Of a stretch of DNA of 64,000 bases, positions 1-10,200 are shown piece by piece. Every line of letters begins with the position of its first letter. Position 1 is the first letter of the stretch. Position numbers and translations under genes: made by a program. A model generated the notes under the pieces. It searched no databases. It saw only the letters and a list, made by a program, of their open reading frames with translations, and had not been told where the DNA came from. The stretch comes from QHXN01 sp032162705. GTDB lineage: Bacteria; Acidobacteriota; Blastocatellia; Pyrinomonadales; Pyrinomonadaceae. The stretch lies in NCBI GenBank assembly GCA_032162705.1, contig JAVRON010000070.1:1-64000 (forward strand), in the 5' to 3' direction.

Positions 1-3000
1 GCGCTCCAACGCTCCAACACTTCTGATAATTCATGCGCCTTGACGGGCTTGCTCAAGTAGTCGTCCATCCCCGCCGCCAGACACTTTTCTCTCTCGCCTG
101 CCAGAGCATGCGCCGTCATCGCGATGACGATGGTGCGCCGCGCTGTGCCTTGCTCGCGGCGGCGAATCTCGGCGGTCGCTTCGTAGCCGTCCATCAAAGG
201 CATCTGGCAGTCCATCAGCACGATGGGGTAGGGCGTAATTGCGAGAGCGTCGAGCGCTTCGAGACCATCGACGACAGCGTCGGCGGTGTAGCCGAGTTTG
301 TGCAGTTGGCTGAGCGCGACTTTCTGATTCACCGCATTGTCTTCTGCTAAAAGTATCCGCAATTGTTTGTGTCCGTTCTCGCGAAGCGGTTGATTGGAGA
401 GCGCAGGTAGTTCCTTTTTGAGAGCTGAGTGCGTGGCAGCCACGACCGCGTGCAACAACTCGGTTTCGTCGGCCATGATGATCGCCAGCGAGTCGAAAAG
501 CTGCGACTGTTTGACGGGCTTGGTGAGGCATCTGGCGATTCCGGCGCGGCGTAATGTCTCACAATCATCACGCTGGCCGAGCGAGGTCAACATCAGCAGG
601 CGCGTGCTACTGATGGCCGGAAGACTCTTGATCGTGCGGGCCAGCAACATGCCGTCCATCTCCGGCATCTGCATGTCGAGGATTGCCAGAGCGTAAGGCG
701 TGCCGTTATTGGCTTCGCGGCGCAGGGTCTTTAAAGCGTCTACTCCGCCCGACACGCTCGTTGACTGCATCCCCCATGACGCAAGCTGGCGCTCCATGAT
801 CCGGCGGTTAGTCTCGTTATCATCCACGACGAGCACGCGCATGTCTTTCAGATTCTCTTGCACGCGCGGGACAATAAATTTCCCGGCAGCCTGTTTCTCA
901 AACCTCGCCGTGAACCAGAAGGTCGAGCCTTTCCCCTCCGTGCTCTCGACGCCGATCTCGCCGCCCATCAACTCGACGAGTTGCTTCGAGATGGCTAAAC
1001 CCAACCCCGTCCCCCCGTACTTGCGCGTCGTCGAGCCGTCGGCCTGAACAAAGGCTTGAAAGAGTTTGCGTTGTGCGGCTTTACTGATGCCGATGCCGGT
1101 GTCGGTGATCCGGAAGCGCAACGTCACATGGGTGTCGATGTCGCACTCCTTCGTCACGCGCACGACGACTTCGCCGGCCTCTGTGAACTTCACCGCGTTG
1201 CCAATCAGATTGGTTAAGACCTGGCGCAGCCGCCCGGCGTCGCCGCGCAAAGCGACCGGCACGTCGCTCTCAATGAAGGAGGCCATCTCGATACCTTTGG
1301 CCTGCGTGCGTTCGGCGAGAAGTTCGACGGGGCCTTCGACGGCTGGAAGTAAATCAAAGTCCAGCTTCTCGAAATGGAGCTTGCCCGCCTCGATCTTGGA
1401 GAAGTCGAGAATGTCGTTGATCACGGTCATCAGCGAATCGGCGCTTGAGTTGATGGTCTCGGTGAAGTCTCTCTGCTCGGCGGTCAACTCCGTATCGAGC
1501 AGCAGCCCGGTCATGCCGATGACGCCGTTCATGGGCGTGCGAATCTCGTGTGACATGTTGGCAAGGAACTCTGACTTGAGCCGCGTTGATTCCAGCGCCG
1601 CGTCCCGTACTCTGGTGAGGTCAATCTCCAGTTGCTTGCGCTCGGTGATGTCCGTGTGCGAACCGGACATGCGATAGGGTTTTGCGTCCGCGTCGCGCAG
1701 AATGGCGGCGCGCGCCAGAATCCAACGGTAGGTTCCGTCTTTGTGCCGCAAGCGGTGCTCTAATGCGTATTGAGATGTACGGCCATCAACGAAAGCTTCA
1801 AGAGTAGCATAGGAGTGTGCACGATCATCCGGGTGTAGAGCAGCCTCCCACGACGCGAAAAGGTTCTCTACTTCGTGTTCTTCATAACCGAGCATGCTTT
1901 TCCAACGGGGCGAGAAATAGACCTCGTTGGTTTCCATGTTCCAATCCCACAGCCCGTCGTTAGAGCCTTGCACCGCCAGTTCGTATCGCTCCTCGCTCTC
2001 CCTCAAAGACTCATTGGCGCGCATCTGCTCTGTGATGTCCTGATCGGTGCCCCTGATCTTCACCATTCGACCGTGTTCGTCACAAATAACCCTTCCATTA
2101 GCTCGGAAGACCCGCACCGTCCCGTCAGGGTGAAGGATGCGATAGTCATAGGCGAAGTCCTTCTTTGATTGCTGGGACTTTTCATTAATGCTTTTGACGA
2201 GCGAGTGGTCGTCCGGATGCACCATCGCCAGATATTCTTCAAAAGATAATCCGAACTCCCGCCGGTCGAGACCAAAGATGCGCCACAGTTCGTCCGACCA
2301 CTTTACCTTGCCCGTCACGGCGTCATATTCCCAACTTCCAAGATGAGCGATTCTTTGTGCTTCAGACATCCGCATTTCATTCGTCTTAAATTCTTCCTCT
2401 ATTCGCTTGCGCTCGGTGATGTCCAGAGACGTTCCCACCATCTTGATGGTGCGGCCGGTCTCATCGTTAGTTACTCGGCCATTGGACTGGATTACCCGTA
2501 CCGTCCCATCCGGGCGGATAATCCGGCTGTCATAATTGGGGAACGCCTTATCCTGAAAAGCCTGTTCGATAGCACTCTCGACCAACTTCCGGTCGTCCGG
2601 GTGGACGCAGGCTAAGAACCCTTCATAGGTCGCGTCGAACTCCTGTGGCTGGAGGCCGAAGATGCGATAAAGCTCGTCTGACCAGCTCACTTTATTCGTC
2701 AGGACATCCCATTCCCAACTGCCCAGTTTGGCGATTGTCTGTGCATCTGTGAGCTGCATCTCGTTCGCTTTGAGTTCCAGCTCGATCTGCTTGCGCTCGA
2801 CGATTTCGATCTTTAAGGCTGAGTCGGCCTGTTCGACCTCCGTCGCCATCTGATTGAAAGCCTTCGCCAGTTGACCCAGTTCGTCGCCCGCCTTGACCTT
2901 GGCGCGGACGGAGAAATCGCCCTCGCCGAAACGCTCGGCGACGACGATCAAATGTCGCAGCCAACGCAGAAAACCGCGCCGCACGAAGACATACTGAAGA

Positions 3001-4463
3001 AGCCAGAACAGGAAGAGAAAGACAGCCAAGACCTGCATGGTTCGGAAGAAAGCCGCGCCGACGTTTCGTTCCACGTTCGAGAGAGCGAAATCCATCGTCA
3101 ACACGCTAGTGATGTTGCTCTTGCGCGTGGCGTCATAGCGTCCATCAATCGCGTAGCTCGCCCGCAAGAAGTTTCCTTCGCTGGTTGTATAGGTGGAGCT
3201 TCTATCGCCGCCCTCCTGAAACAATTCGTCGAGAGTGTTGGCGTCTACCGGTTCCTCCATCGTACTCAGATCGCTGTCTATATTGACGATAGCCTGGCGC
3301 GACTTTTCCGTCAGGGTCACGTGATTGATATTGGCAATCTTCCCCGTCAAGCGGAGCATCGAGGATTGGAGCGTCGGAGAGTTGAAGAACTCCGGGTTTT
3401 CAGCCAGCATCTCTTTGATCGCTTGACTGACGGCAAACCCCGAATCATTAATATTTCCGCGCGCCGCCTCGCGCATATTTTGATATTGATAAAAGCCGAC
3501 GAGACACAAAACGATCCCAAGCCCGACAACTTGAAGGATGATCCACTTCGCTGCGAGAGAGGCTCGGAGATGAGGTATCTTTATTTTTGGAAAATTCACC
3601 GGGAGCCAGCTGCATACGAAACACACAAGTCCCGCCAGTAAAAACATTGACGGCAGGTAACGAGTAAGCCAGAGCAGCCTTGCGCGTTCCGCCCCGGCGC
3701 TCTTCACCTGATTGATGACATCATCACCGGCAGTGACTCCGCCCCAACGGTCAACCGCCTCACGCTGTGCGCCGGTGGCAACGTCATAGACGTAATCTCC
3801 CGAGTGGCAGCTTTCTTCGATTTTGACTGTCGCCCCCGTCAACGGCTCAACCCAAATCTTAAAGATAAATTGGTCGTCGGCACATTTGACTTCCTGTCCG
3901 GGTTTTACTTTTATTCCCACAGACTGATCTGTTCCGACGTAAGACTCTGTATATTCGCCGCGTCCGCGATAGGCGAAGAGATACGTGTTGAGACCTTCAA
4001 CGTCAACCTCTTTTTGAAAGGCGACGGGAACGCCTTTGAGATAAGTAAACCGCAGGCGGTAAATTTTCTTTTCAACATTGCGCGGAAACACAAAATAGTC
4101 GCCGCGATACTCCGGCTTGAGATGCTCCCCGGTTTGAGGATTGACCGGGGCAAAATATTTATACTCCCAACTTACCTGCCCGCTGGTGATGTCATTTATT
4201 GCGTACTCGCTGTCAAGTTCCACCGAGCCGGGCTGCGCTGAGTTGGGAACAATGCTGATGGATTGACTGTAAATGGTTGAGACATCTTTGTCCGGTATCT
4301 GTCCGGTTTGAGGATCGGGAAAAGTTTGAAAGCCGATATAGTCGGTCTTCCAGCTCCAGCCTGTGGGAATGCGCTGCGTCCAGCGTGGAGCCAACGCAAA
4401 TTGCCAGACAGCCGTGAAGCCAAGCAACGCCAAACCTACTGCAACTAGTATTTTCTTTCTCAT
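1..4463 (-). CDS. Hybrid sensor histidine kinase with DUF3068/PorA-like sensor (3' end beyond window)
   Basis: The reading frame is open from the ATG at 4463 to the left edge (1487 codons, no stop), so the C-terminus is missing. Visible order: TM about 5-25; extracytoplasmic domain to about 265; TMs about 270-290 and 308-328; a second outer loop; TM about 474-493; HAMP about 495-548; three PAS domains about 580-945; HisKA with SHEIRTPMNG (His972); HATPase about 1070-1190; REC1 (Asp1263 in LDMQMP, TKP lysine); REC2 (Asp1418 in MDCQMP, SKP lysine). The first outer domain carries FPRNVEKKIY and GLNTYLFAY, which resemble the DUF3068/PorA family; that is from memory and unverified. It should autophosphorylate at the membrane and pass phosphate through its receivers; an HPt partner would be needed. 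AGGAAG lies 8 bases before the ATG and overlaps the stop of a small upstream ORF, suggesting coupling. The kinase call is firm; the sensor call is tentative. Confidence 0.93.
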   Translation of the reverse strand, partial: MRKKILVAVGLALLGFTAVWQFALAPRWTQRIPTGWSWKTDYIGFQTFPDPQTGQIPDKDVSTIYSQSISIVPNSAQPGSVELDSEYAINDITSGQVSWEYKYFAPVNPQTGEHLKPEYRGDYFVFPRNVEKKIYRLRFTYLKGVPVAFQKEVDVEGLNTYLFAYRGRGEYTESYVGTDQSVGIKVKPGQEVKCADDQFIFKIWVEPLTGATVKIEESCHSGDYVYDVATGAQREAVDRWGGVTAGDDVINQVKSAGAERARLLWLTRYLPSMFLLAGLVCFVCSWLPVNFPKIKIPHLRASLAAKWIILQVVGLGIVLCLVGFYQYQNMREAARGNINDSGFAVSQAIKEMLAENPEFFNSPTLQSSMLRLTGKIANINHVTLTEKSRQAIVNIDSDLSTMEEPVDANTLDELFQEGGDRSSTYTTSEGNFLRASYAIDGRYDATRKSNITSVLTMDFALSNVERNVGAAFFRTMQVLAVFLFLFWLLQYVFVRRGFLRWLRHLIVVAERFGEGDFSVRAKVKAGDELGQLAKAFNQMATEVEQADSALKIEIVERKQIELELKANEMQLTDAQTIAKLGSWEWDVLTNKVSWSDELYRIFGLQPQEFDATYEGFLACVHPDDRKLVESAIEQAFQDKAFPNYDSRIIRPDGTVRVIQSNGRVTNDETGRTIKMVGTSLDITERKRIEEEFKTNEMRMSEAQRIAHLGSWEYDAVTGKVKWSDELWRIFGLDRREFGLSFEEYLAMVHPDDHSLVKSINEKSQQSKKDFAYDYRILHPDGTVRVFRANGRVICDEHGRMVKIRGTDQDITEQMRANESLRESEERYELAVQGSNDGLWDWNMETNEVYFSPRWKSMLGYEEHEVENLFASWEAALHPDDRAHSYATLEAFVDGRTSQYALEHRLRHKDGTYRWILARAAILRDADAKPYRMSGSHTDITERKQLEIDLTRVRDAALESTRLKSEFLANMSHEIRTPMNGVIGMTGLLLDTELTAEQRDFTETINSSADSLMTVINDILDFSKIEAGKLHFEKLDFDLLPAVEGPVELLAERTQAKGIEMASFIESDVPVALRGDAGRLRQVLTNLIGNAVKFTEAGEVVVRVTKECDIDTHVTLRFRITDTGIGISKAAQRKLFQAFVQADGSTTRKYGGTGLGLAISKQLVELMGGEIGVESTEGKGSTFWFTARFEKQAAGKFIVPRVQENLKDMRVLVVDDNETNRRIMERQLASWGMQSTSVSGGVDALKTLRREANNGTPYALAILDMQMPEMDGMLLARTIKSLPAISSTRLLMLTSLGQRDDCETLRRAGIARCLTKPVKQSQLFDSLAIIMADETELLHAVVAATHSALKKELPALSNQPLRENGHKQLRILLAEDNAVNQKVALSQLHKLGYTADAVVDGLEALDALAITPYPIVLMDCQMPLMDGYEATAEIRRREQGTARRTIVIAMTAHALAGEREKCLAAGMDDYLSKPVKAHELSEVLERWS

Positions 4464-4474
4464 ACACAGACTTC

Positions 4475-4579
4475 CTATTCCGACTGTACTTGTGTGGACG
4501 TTTGAGCCGGGGCAGGCAGTGTGAATCCGGCGGTGATGATGAATAAAGCTATGACGCCAATAATGTCTCGTGGTTTCAA
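4475..4579 (-). CDS. Putative 34-aa leader/small secreted peptide upstream of hybrid kinase
   Basis: A TTG codon at 4579 is preceded five bases upstream by a perfect AAGGAG and opens a 34-codon frame ending TAG at 4475. The peptide begins LKPRDIIGVIALFIITAGF and continues through LPAPAQ, so it has a basic start, a hydrophobic core and an AxA-like end resembling a signal peptide. Its stop lies 11 bases upstream of the kinase ATG, and the kinase ribosome-binding site overlaps it. That arrangement would suit translational coupling or a membrane-targeted micropeptide. It is too short for homology judgement; the support is the ribosome-binding site and the signal-like composition only. Confidence 0.45.
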   Translation of the reverse strand: MKPRDIIGVIALFIITAGFTLPAPAQTSTQVQSE

Positions 4580-5040
4580 TGAATCTCCTTGGGGCTTCTC
4601 ATGTTGAATTCAATGCCTACCGTTCGAGCGACAAAAAACAAATATCTTCTTGAAAGGAAAGTGTGTGCCAACACGCCTGGAATCTCGTATGCAAAGGGAA
4701 TTTACCGGGTGCGGAATGCGGAAAGATGGGACACAGCCGGGGCATCAAGGTGGTGTAAATAGCCCCACTACTGCCCCGCCACATGGAAAGTGACATTTGA
4801 AGCAGCCCTCATTTACTTCTTAGGCATTTCGTGTGCCGACAGTAGAGCAACTATCTCTTACCATCACTTCAATTCACATATTTCATCCGTTATTGCTTCC
4901 CTGATCCGGGGTCGCTCTTGTTTGGAGATGCGCGCGAGGGCATGACACATCATGGTATGCTGAACCTAAAGGAGCCAACTGAGTGAGATAGCGTGATGAC
5001 GCGATAGCTACGCACACACTCATTGGCTGCAAGAGAGCGT
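4580..5040. other. Divergent intergenic region between hybrid kinase and sigma54 regulator
   Basis: This gap separates the leftward kinase unit from the rightward sigma54-type regulator, so it should hold promoters for both. On the minus strand TTGGCA and an AAGATA-like -10 can be placed about 17 bases apart near 4645-4675, which is weak. On the plus strand the bases at 4678-4693 place GG and GC ten bases apart as in sigma54 promoters, but they lie about 350 bases from the next gene. No RNA gene or convincing ORF was seen. Confidence 0.3.
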
Positions 5041-6453
5041 ATGCAAGCATTAGTCATAGATGACGAATCGCAGGTGCGCGCCTTCATCACCACTATTCTC
5101 CGTGGGGAGGGGTGGGATGTCTGGGAAGCAGCATCAGCGGAACGCGCTTTCGAGATGCTGCCCGAGCAACGTTGGTCGCTGGTCTTCTGTGATGTTGTGC
5201 TCGGAGGTGAAAACGGCTTCGCCGTGCTGCGCCGGTTCAAAGAAGAGCAGCCGCAGGCGAAAGTCATTTTAATGACGGGGCATGGGTCGGCTGTAGGCGC
5301 GCTTGATGCGACCGCCTTCGGCGCTTTTGATTACCTCTTAAAACCGTTCAGCGTAGAAAGCGTAATAGCGCTCGCGGGCTACGTGCGCGAACAAATCGTC
5401 TCGCGCCGCATGCTACGCAAGCCCGCGTCCGTGCCGGTCTATACGTCGGATATAGATTTGGTAGGCACCAGCCCGGCCTTTGTCGAGGTGATGAAACTGG
5501 TCGGGCGCGTGGCCCCGACAAACCTGCCGGTGTTGATTACAGGCGAGAGCGGCACGGGCAAAGAGATCGTGGCGCGTGCGATTCACCATCGCAGCCGCCG
5601 AGCGAGCCATTCCTTTGTGGATGTTAACTGCGGTGCGCTGCCAGCCGAATTGATCGAATCAGAACTCTTCGGCCACGCGCGCGGCGCATTCACCGGGGCC
5701 GAGCATGAACGCGCCGGGCTATGGGAAGAGGCTGATAAGGGAACGATCTTTCTCGATGAGATTACCGAGACCACGTCGGCCTTTCAGGTGAAACTGTTAC
5801 GTGCCTTGCAGCAAGGGGAAATCCGCCGGGTCGGCTCAAATCGCAACTTACGACTCGATGTCCGGGTCATTACCGCCACGAACCGTCAGGTTGAATCCGA
5901 AGTTGAGGCCGGGCATTTTCGGCGAGACCTGTTCTACCGGTTGAACACGGTGACGATTCACCTGCCGCCCTTACGCGAGCGACGCGCCGATATCTTCCCG
6001 CTCGCCAGACACTTCGCCGAGCGCGCGCGCTTGCCTGATGACGCGCCCGTCACCTTCTCAAGCGAAGCTATTCATCTGCTCGAAGCTTATCACTGGCCGG
6101 GCAACGTCCGTGAGTTGGAGAACGCTGTGGTACGGGCTGCTGCGTTGTGCGACCACGTGATGCGTCCCGAAGACTTGCCCGAAGGAGTCCGCACGGGTGC
6201 AGCCGCGTTAGCGTCAGCAGTAAGCGCGCGTACGGATGAGATCGCAACCGTGGCCGCCCAGGAATGGTTATCAATCGCCGAAGCCGAAGGGAAGTATGTG
6301 GCCCGTGTACTAAAGTACACGGGCGGCAATAAACAAGCGGCAGCGCGCCTCTTGGATATTGATCGCAAAACGATTGACCGCATGATCAAGCGACACAAGA
6401 TTGATTTAAGCAGACTGGTTAAATCTTCGTCCGACAGCTCGCCCGAAAACTAG
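5041..6453 (+). CDS. NtrC-family sigma54-dependent response regulator
   Basis: Receiver domain about 2-118 (acidic IDDE, phospho-Asp51 in FCDVVLGG, T in LMTGHG, K in LLKPF). AAA+ domain about 135-365 with Walker A GESGTGKE (168-175), the sigma54-contacting GAFTGA loop (215-220), Walker B TIFLDE and an arginine-finger region. A FIS-type helix-turn-helix follows near the C-terminus (GGNKQAAARLLDIDRKTIDR). Phosphorylation should drive ring assembly and ATP-dependent opening of sigma54 promoters. ATG 5041 begins directly at the receiver; an upstream in-frame TTG at 5023 has no visible ribosome-binding site. It stands alone between divergent and convergent neighbours. The neighbouring hybrid kinase is a plausible but unproven partner. 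The order REC-AAA-FIS and about 470 residues are usual for the family. Confidence 0.95.
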   Translation: MQALVIDDESQVRAFITTILRGEGWDVWEAASAERAFEMLPEQRWSLVFCDVVLGGENGFAVLRRFKEEQPQAKVILMTGHGSAVGALDATAFGAFDYLLKPFSVESVIALAGYVREQIVSRRMLRKPASVPVYTSDIDLVGTSPAFVEVMKLVGRVAPTNLPVLITGESGTGKEIVARAIHHRSRRASHSFVDVNCGALPAELIESELFGHARGAFTGAEHERAGLWEEADKGTIFLDEITETTSAFQVKLLRALQQGEIRRVGSNRNLRLDVRVITATNRQVESEVEAGHFRRDLFYRLNTVTIHLPPLRERRADIFPLARHFAERARLPDDAPVTFSSEAIHLLEAYHWPGNVRELENAVVRAAALCDHVMRPEDLPEGVRTGAAALASAVSARTDEIATVAAQEWLSIAEAEGKYVARVLKYTGGNKQAAARLLDIDRKTIDRMIKRHKIDLSRLVKSSSDSSPEN

Positions 6454-6510
6454 GGATTTAGAGTGGCTTTTCGGGCAAACACTGAACAGAAAGATCGCGG
6501 CTCTTCCGGC

Positions 6511-7143
6511 TTAATCCACCAGCTTGTTCTGGATGGCATAATGCGTGAGCTCGGCGTTGGTCTTCATTCCCGTCTTCTCTAGTATACGCGCCCGGTAAGT
6601 GCTGATGGTCTTGTCGCTCAAGCTGAGCATTTCGGCAATCTCACCGACCGTTTTTCCGGAAGCGATCAGGCGCATGACCTCGAACTCACGATTCGAGAGA
6701 GCCTCATGTACCGCGCGATCAATGGCACTGCCGAGATCAATGACCAGTTGTTCGGCGAGGGCGGGGCTGACATACACTCCTCCCTCCATCACCTTATTAA
6801 TAGCTTTAACCAGTTCTGCTCGCGGACTGTCCTTTGTGATATATCCGGCAGCTCCTGCTTTGAAAGCACGCCGCGCATACTGTTGTTCTGAACGCATACT
6901 GAGAATCAGCACGGGAAGACGAGGCCGAATCTGCTTCAACTCTTTTAAGACTTCCAGCCCGCTTCTATCACCTAGAGACAGATCGAGCACCACGATATCC
7001 CAGTCCTGTTCGCGCACAAGCTTAAGCGCTTCCGGGGCAGTGCTCGCTTCACCGACGGTGATCGCTCCGGGTTGTTCATCGAGTATCTTCTTGACGCCTT
7101 CGCGTACCACTTCATGGTCATCTAATATGAGGATGTTTTTCAT
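6511..7143 (-). CDS. NarL/FixJ-family response regulator
   Basis: Receiver about 1-120 (LDDHE acidic site, phospho-Asp54 in VVLDLSLGD, S in LILSMRSE, K in YITKDS), followed by a LuxR-type helix-turn-helix (LSNREFEVMRLIASGKTVGEIAEML up to the recognition helix) at about 145-205. It is a DNA-binding transcription factor of usual length. It lies about 70 bases downstream of, and on the same strand as, the HisKA_3 kinase, the classic arrangement for a NarL-type pair, so that kinase is the likely phosphodonor. The start at ATG 7143 matches the family start. The frame extends upstream to 7185, but none of the candidate starts has a clear ribosome-binding site, so 7161 or 7185 are possible. Confidence 0.93.
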   Translation of the reverse strand: MKNILILDDHEVVREGVKKILDEQPGAITVGEASTAPEALKLVREQDWDIVVLDLSLGDRSGLEVLKELKQIRPRLPVLILSMRSEQQYARRAFKAGAAGYITKDSPRAELVKAINKVMEGGVYVSPALAEQLVIDLGSAIDRAVHEALSNREFEVMRLIASGKTVGEIAEMLSLSDKTISTYRARILEKTGMKTNAELTHYAIQNKLVD

Positions 7144-7214
7144 TGCGCTGATTATCGCCATGCTAGCTTGTGGGGAGATGAGCATCAGAGCGAAGTGCGG
7201 TTGCCAAGCGGTCG

Positions 7215-10200
7215 TCAGCCCGGACGCGGGACTCGGACAGTAATCACAGTTCCTTCTCCTTTAACCCCGGTGATATTGATCTTTCCACCTATGAGATGGG
7301 CGCGTTCCTGCATCCCCAGGAGGCCAAGCGATTGCGATCCTGATTTCTCATTCTCTGTAATTCCTCTTCCGTTGTCCATGATTATCAAGACGAATTCGCC
7401 GGCCTCGACCTTTATCGTGATGTCAACACTGGTCGCTTGCGCATGACGGAGGATGTTGGTTAGAGCTTCCTGAAAGATGCGGAAGAGGGCGGTTGATCGC
7501 TCCTGACTGAAACCAAGATTCTCCAGAGCGCAATCACATCGACAGATGATTCCCGTTCGGGCTTGAAACTGCTCGGCCTGCCATTCGATTGCTTCCACCA
7601 GCCCGAGATCATCCAGCACGCTCGGTCGCAGTTCCGAAGAGATTCTTCTGACGCTGCTGATCGTAGTCTCAATCAGCCTCAACATGGCCTCTATTCTCTC
7701 TCGCAGTGCCTGGAGTTGCGGCTCATCTCCCGATTCCGAGATAACTTTATCAACGCTCTCCAAGTCCCATCTCAAGCTCGTGAGCGCCGTCCCCAGTTCA
7801 TCATGAATCTCACGCGCGATGCGAGTCCCTTCCTCTTCTTTCGCCGAGTGAATCCGCGCGGAGAGAGCACGCAACTGTTCGGTTGTTGCTCTGAGCCGCT
7901 CCTCGGCAGCCTTGCGTTCCGTCATGTCCTGCGCCGTGCCTTCGTAGTATTGAATCGCGCCTTGCTCATCTTTCACTGCGCGTGCGTTCACTGAAATCCA
8001 AAGCCTGCTGCCATCTTTACGAAAGACCTCGTGCTCAAACCCGCGTACTACACCCTGCTCTTCGAGCTGACGCTTAAACTCTTCACGGCGGGTTGGGTCG
8101 ACGTAAAGTTGCAGCGAAATATCCCGGCGGCTGTGAATCAACTCTTCTGGAGATGCAAACCCGTACATGCGCGCCAGTGCTGGATTAGCGGCAATGTATC
8201 TGCCGTCAGGCGTCGATTGAAAAATCCCTTCGCCCGCGTGCTCGAAAATGTCATGGTATTTCCGTTCGGCTTCGCGCAACGCTTCTTCCGCACGTCTGTG
8301 TTCCGTCACATCCTGCGCCGCGCCGAACATCCTAACTGGCTTCCCATGCTCATCGCTGACAATACCCCCGCGAGAATATATCACCCGCTCTTCCCCGTCG
8401 GGCCTAAGTATCCGGTAGTAAAAACTGAATGGCTCCTGAGTCTTGAGAGAGCTTTCGATGACGCCTCTGACCAAAGCTCGATCCTCTGCGTGAACAAATT
8501 CCATGACAAACTCCTCATAGGCAGGAGTAAATGCCTGCGGGTCAACCCCGGAGACGCGATAAAGCTCATCAGACCAGCTCAAGACGTTATTTTGTAAGTC
8601 CCAGTTCCAACTGCCGACGCGGGCCAGCCGTTGTGCTTCAGCCAACTGCCTCTCGCTTTGCCTGAGCTGCTCCTCCACCTGCTTGCGCTCCTGAATGTCG
8701 ATTGATGCTCCGTACCACTCGACGACGTTGCCCTGCTCGTCGCGCAGCGGCGCATTGCGAACCAGGAACCAGCGATATTCCCCGTCAGCCCGCCGCAAGC
8801 GCAGTTCATCCTCGTTCGGTTCCCCGGCCCCCATGTGCGCGAGCCATTTTTCCATAACCCTTGGAATGTCTTCGGGATGAACGGGGCGCGTCGGCTCTTC
8901 TAAATACTGCTCTAAAGAAAGGCCAGCATAGTCTATCCAACGCTGATTGAGGAAATCAACAACGCCGTCAGGCCGAAGGCTCCAGGCCATAACGGGAATT
9001 GTGTCGATGATAAGCCGGATGCGATCCTCGCTTTGGCGCAATGCGTCTTCGGCCCGCTTGCGCTTTGTGATGTCTCGCGCAATCGCCAGGACGTTGATTA
9101 CCGAACCGTTAAGATCAAGTTCAGGGAAGAAACGCACACTGTAGTACCTCCGCGCCGTAGGCATTGGCAAGGTGACTTCAAACTCACAGGATTCACCGGT
9201 GTCGAAGACGTTCTCGCACCGCTGACGGATCTGCGCCAGTTCGTCCTCTTTGACATCCGCCCCGGCATCCCGGAGGCTCGAGAATATGGGCATGCCGATC
9301 AGGGCTTCAGCCGGCAGCTCCAATGCCTTGGCGAATGAGGGATTGACGTAAGTTCGCCGAAACGACCTATCGTATCTGGCAATATGATCGGGCGCGTTCT
9401 CGACGATGGCCCGAAACACCTGCTCCTGAGCGTGGAGCAAAGCCTCGGCCCGCTTGCGCTCGGTGATCTCCGCCCGCAACGCCACGTTGGTTCGCTTGAC
9501 CTCTTGAACTGTTTCGTCTAAGACATCGCGCGCGCGCCTGAGCGATTCTGCTTTGCTCCTTTGCGCGGCGCTCAACGACCCGACAAACAGGGCCGACAGC
9601 GCGAAAATGATAAGGCGCGGTATCTCCTTAATATCCACGGCCCACGAATAGAAGGGAGCCGCGAAATAGTAAACGAAAGCGAGAAGGCTGAGCGCAGTCG
9701 CGAGCAAGCCGGGCCCGACTCCACTAAACCAGGCACTAAACATGACGGCGCAAAGAAACAGCCCCACGATAGGAGTGGATGACTGACCGACCTCACTCCG
9801 CAGCCACAGTGTAATGATGAGCGCGGCGATAACCGACAGAACAGCCACCCCGTAGCTTAAAATCGCAGACGGCTCGGGTGTTCGCTCTACAACTCTTTGC
9901 AGCGCTTCATTGAGTCTCTTTATTTCGGCGCGGGCTTGTATAAGTTCCAGACTTTCAAAGACCTCCCATTCTCCTCGCCGTCTGGCGATTGCAAATCGGT
10001 GGGTCTGGGCAACATCGAGTACCTCAGCAGCTCCGCTCTTCGCCAGCGGATAGGTGCATAACACTGTCATGCGCTGATCGGCAATCCAATCATTGACCTG
10101 TTTTTCGTAAGCGCAAAAATCTTTCCAATCTTTCTCTCTGAGCCAGAACGTATCCGCCGAAGCTCGCAGTCCCTCGTACCCTCGCGCCAATGCTCGTTTG

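Noticed and set aside
2871..3641. 256-codon plus-strand frame within the hybrid kinase
   Set aside because: It lies wholly antisense to the HAMP and membrane region of the kinase, with no motif.
4678..4693. Sigma54-like -24/-12 promoter on plus
   Set aside because: GG and GC spacing fits, but other consensus bases do not, and the nearest plus-strand gene is about 350 bases away.
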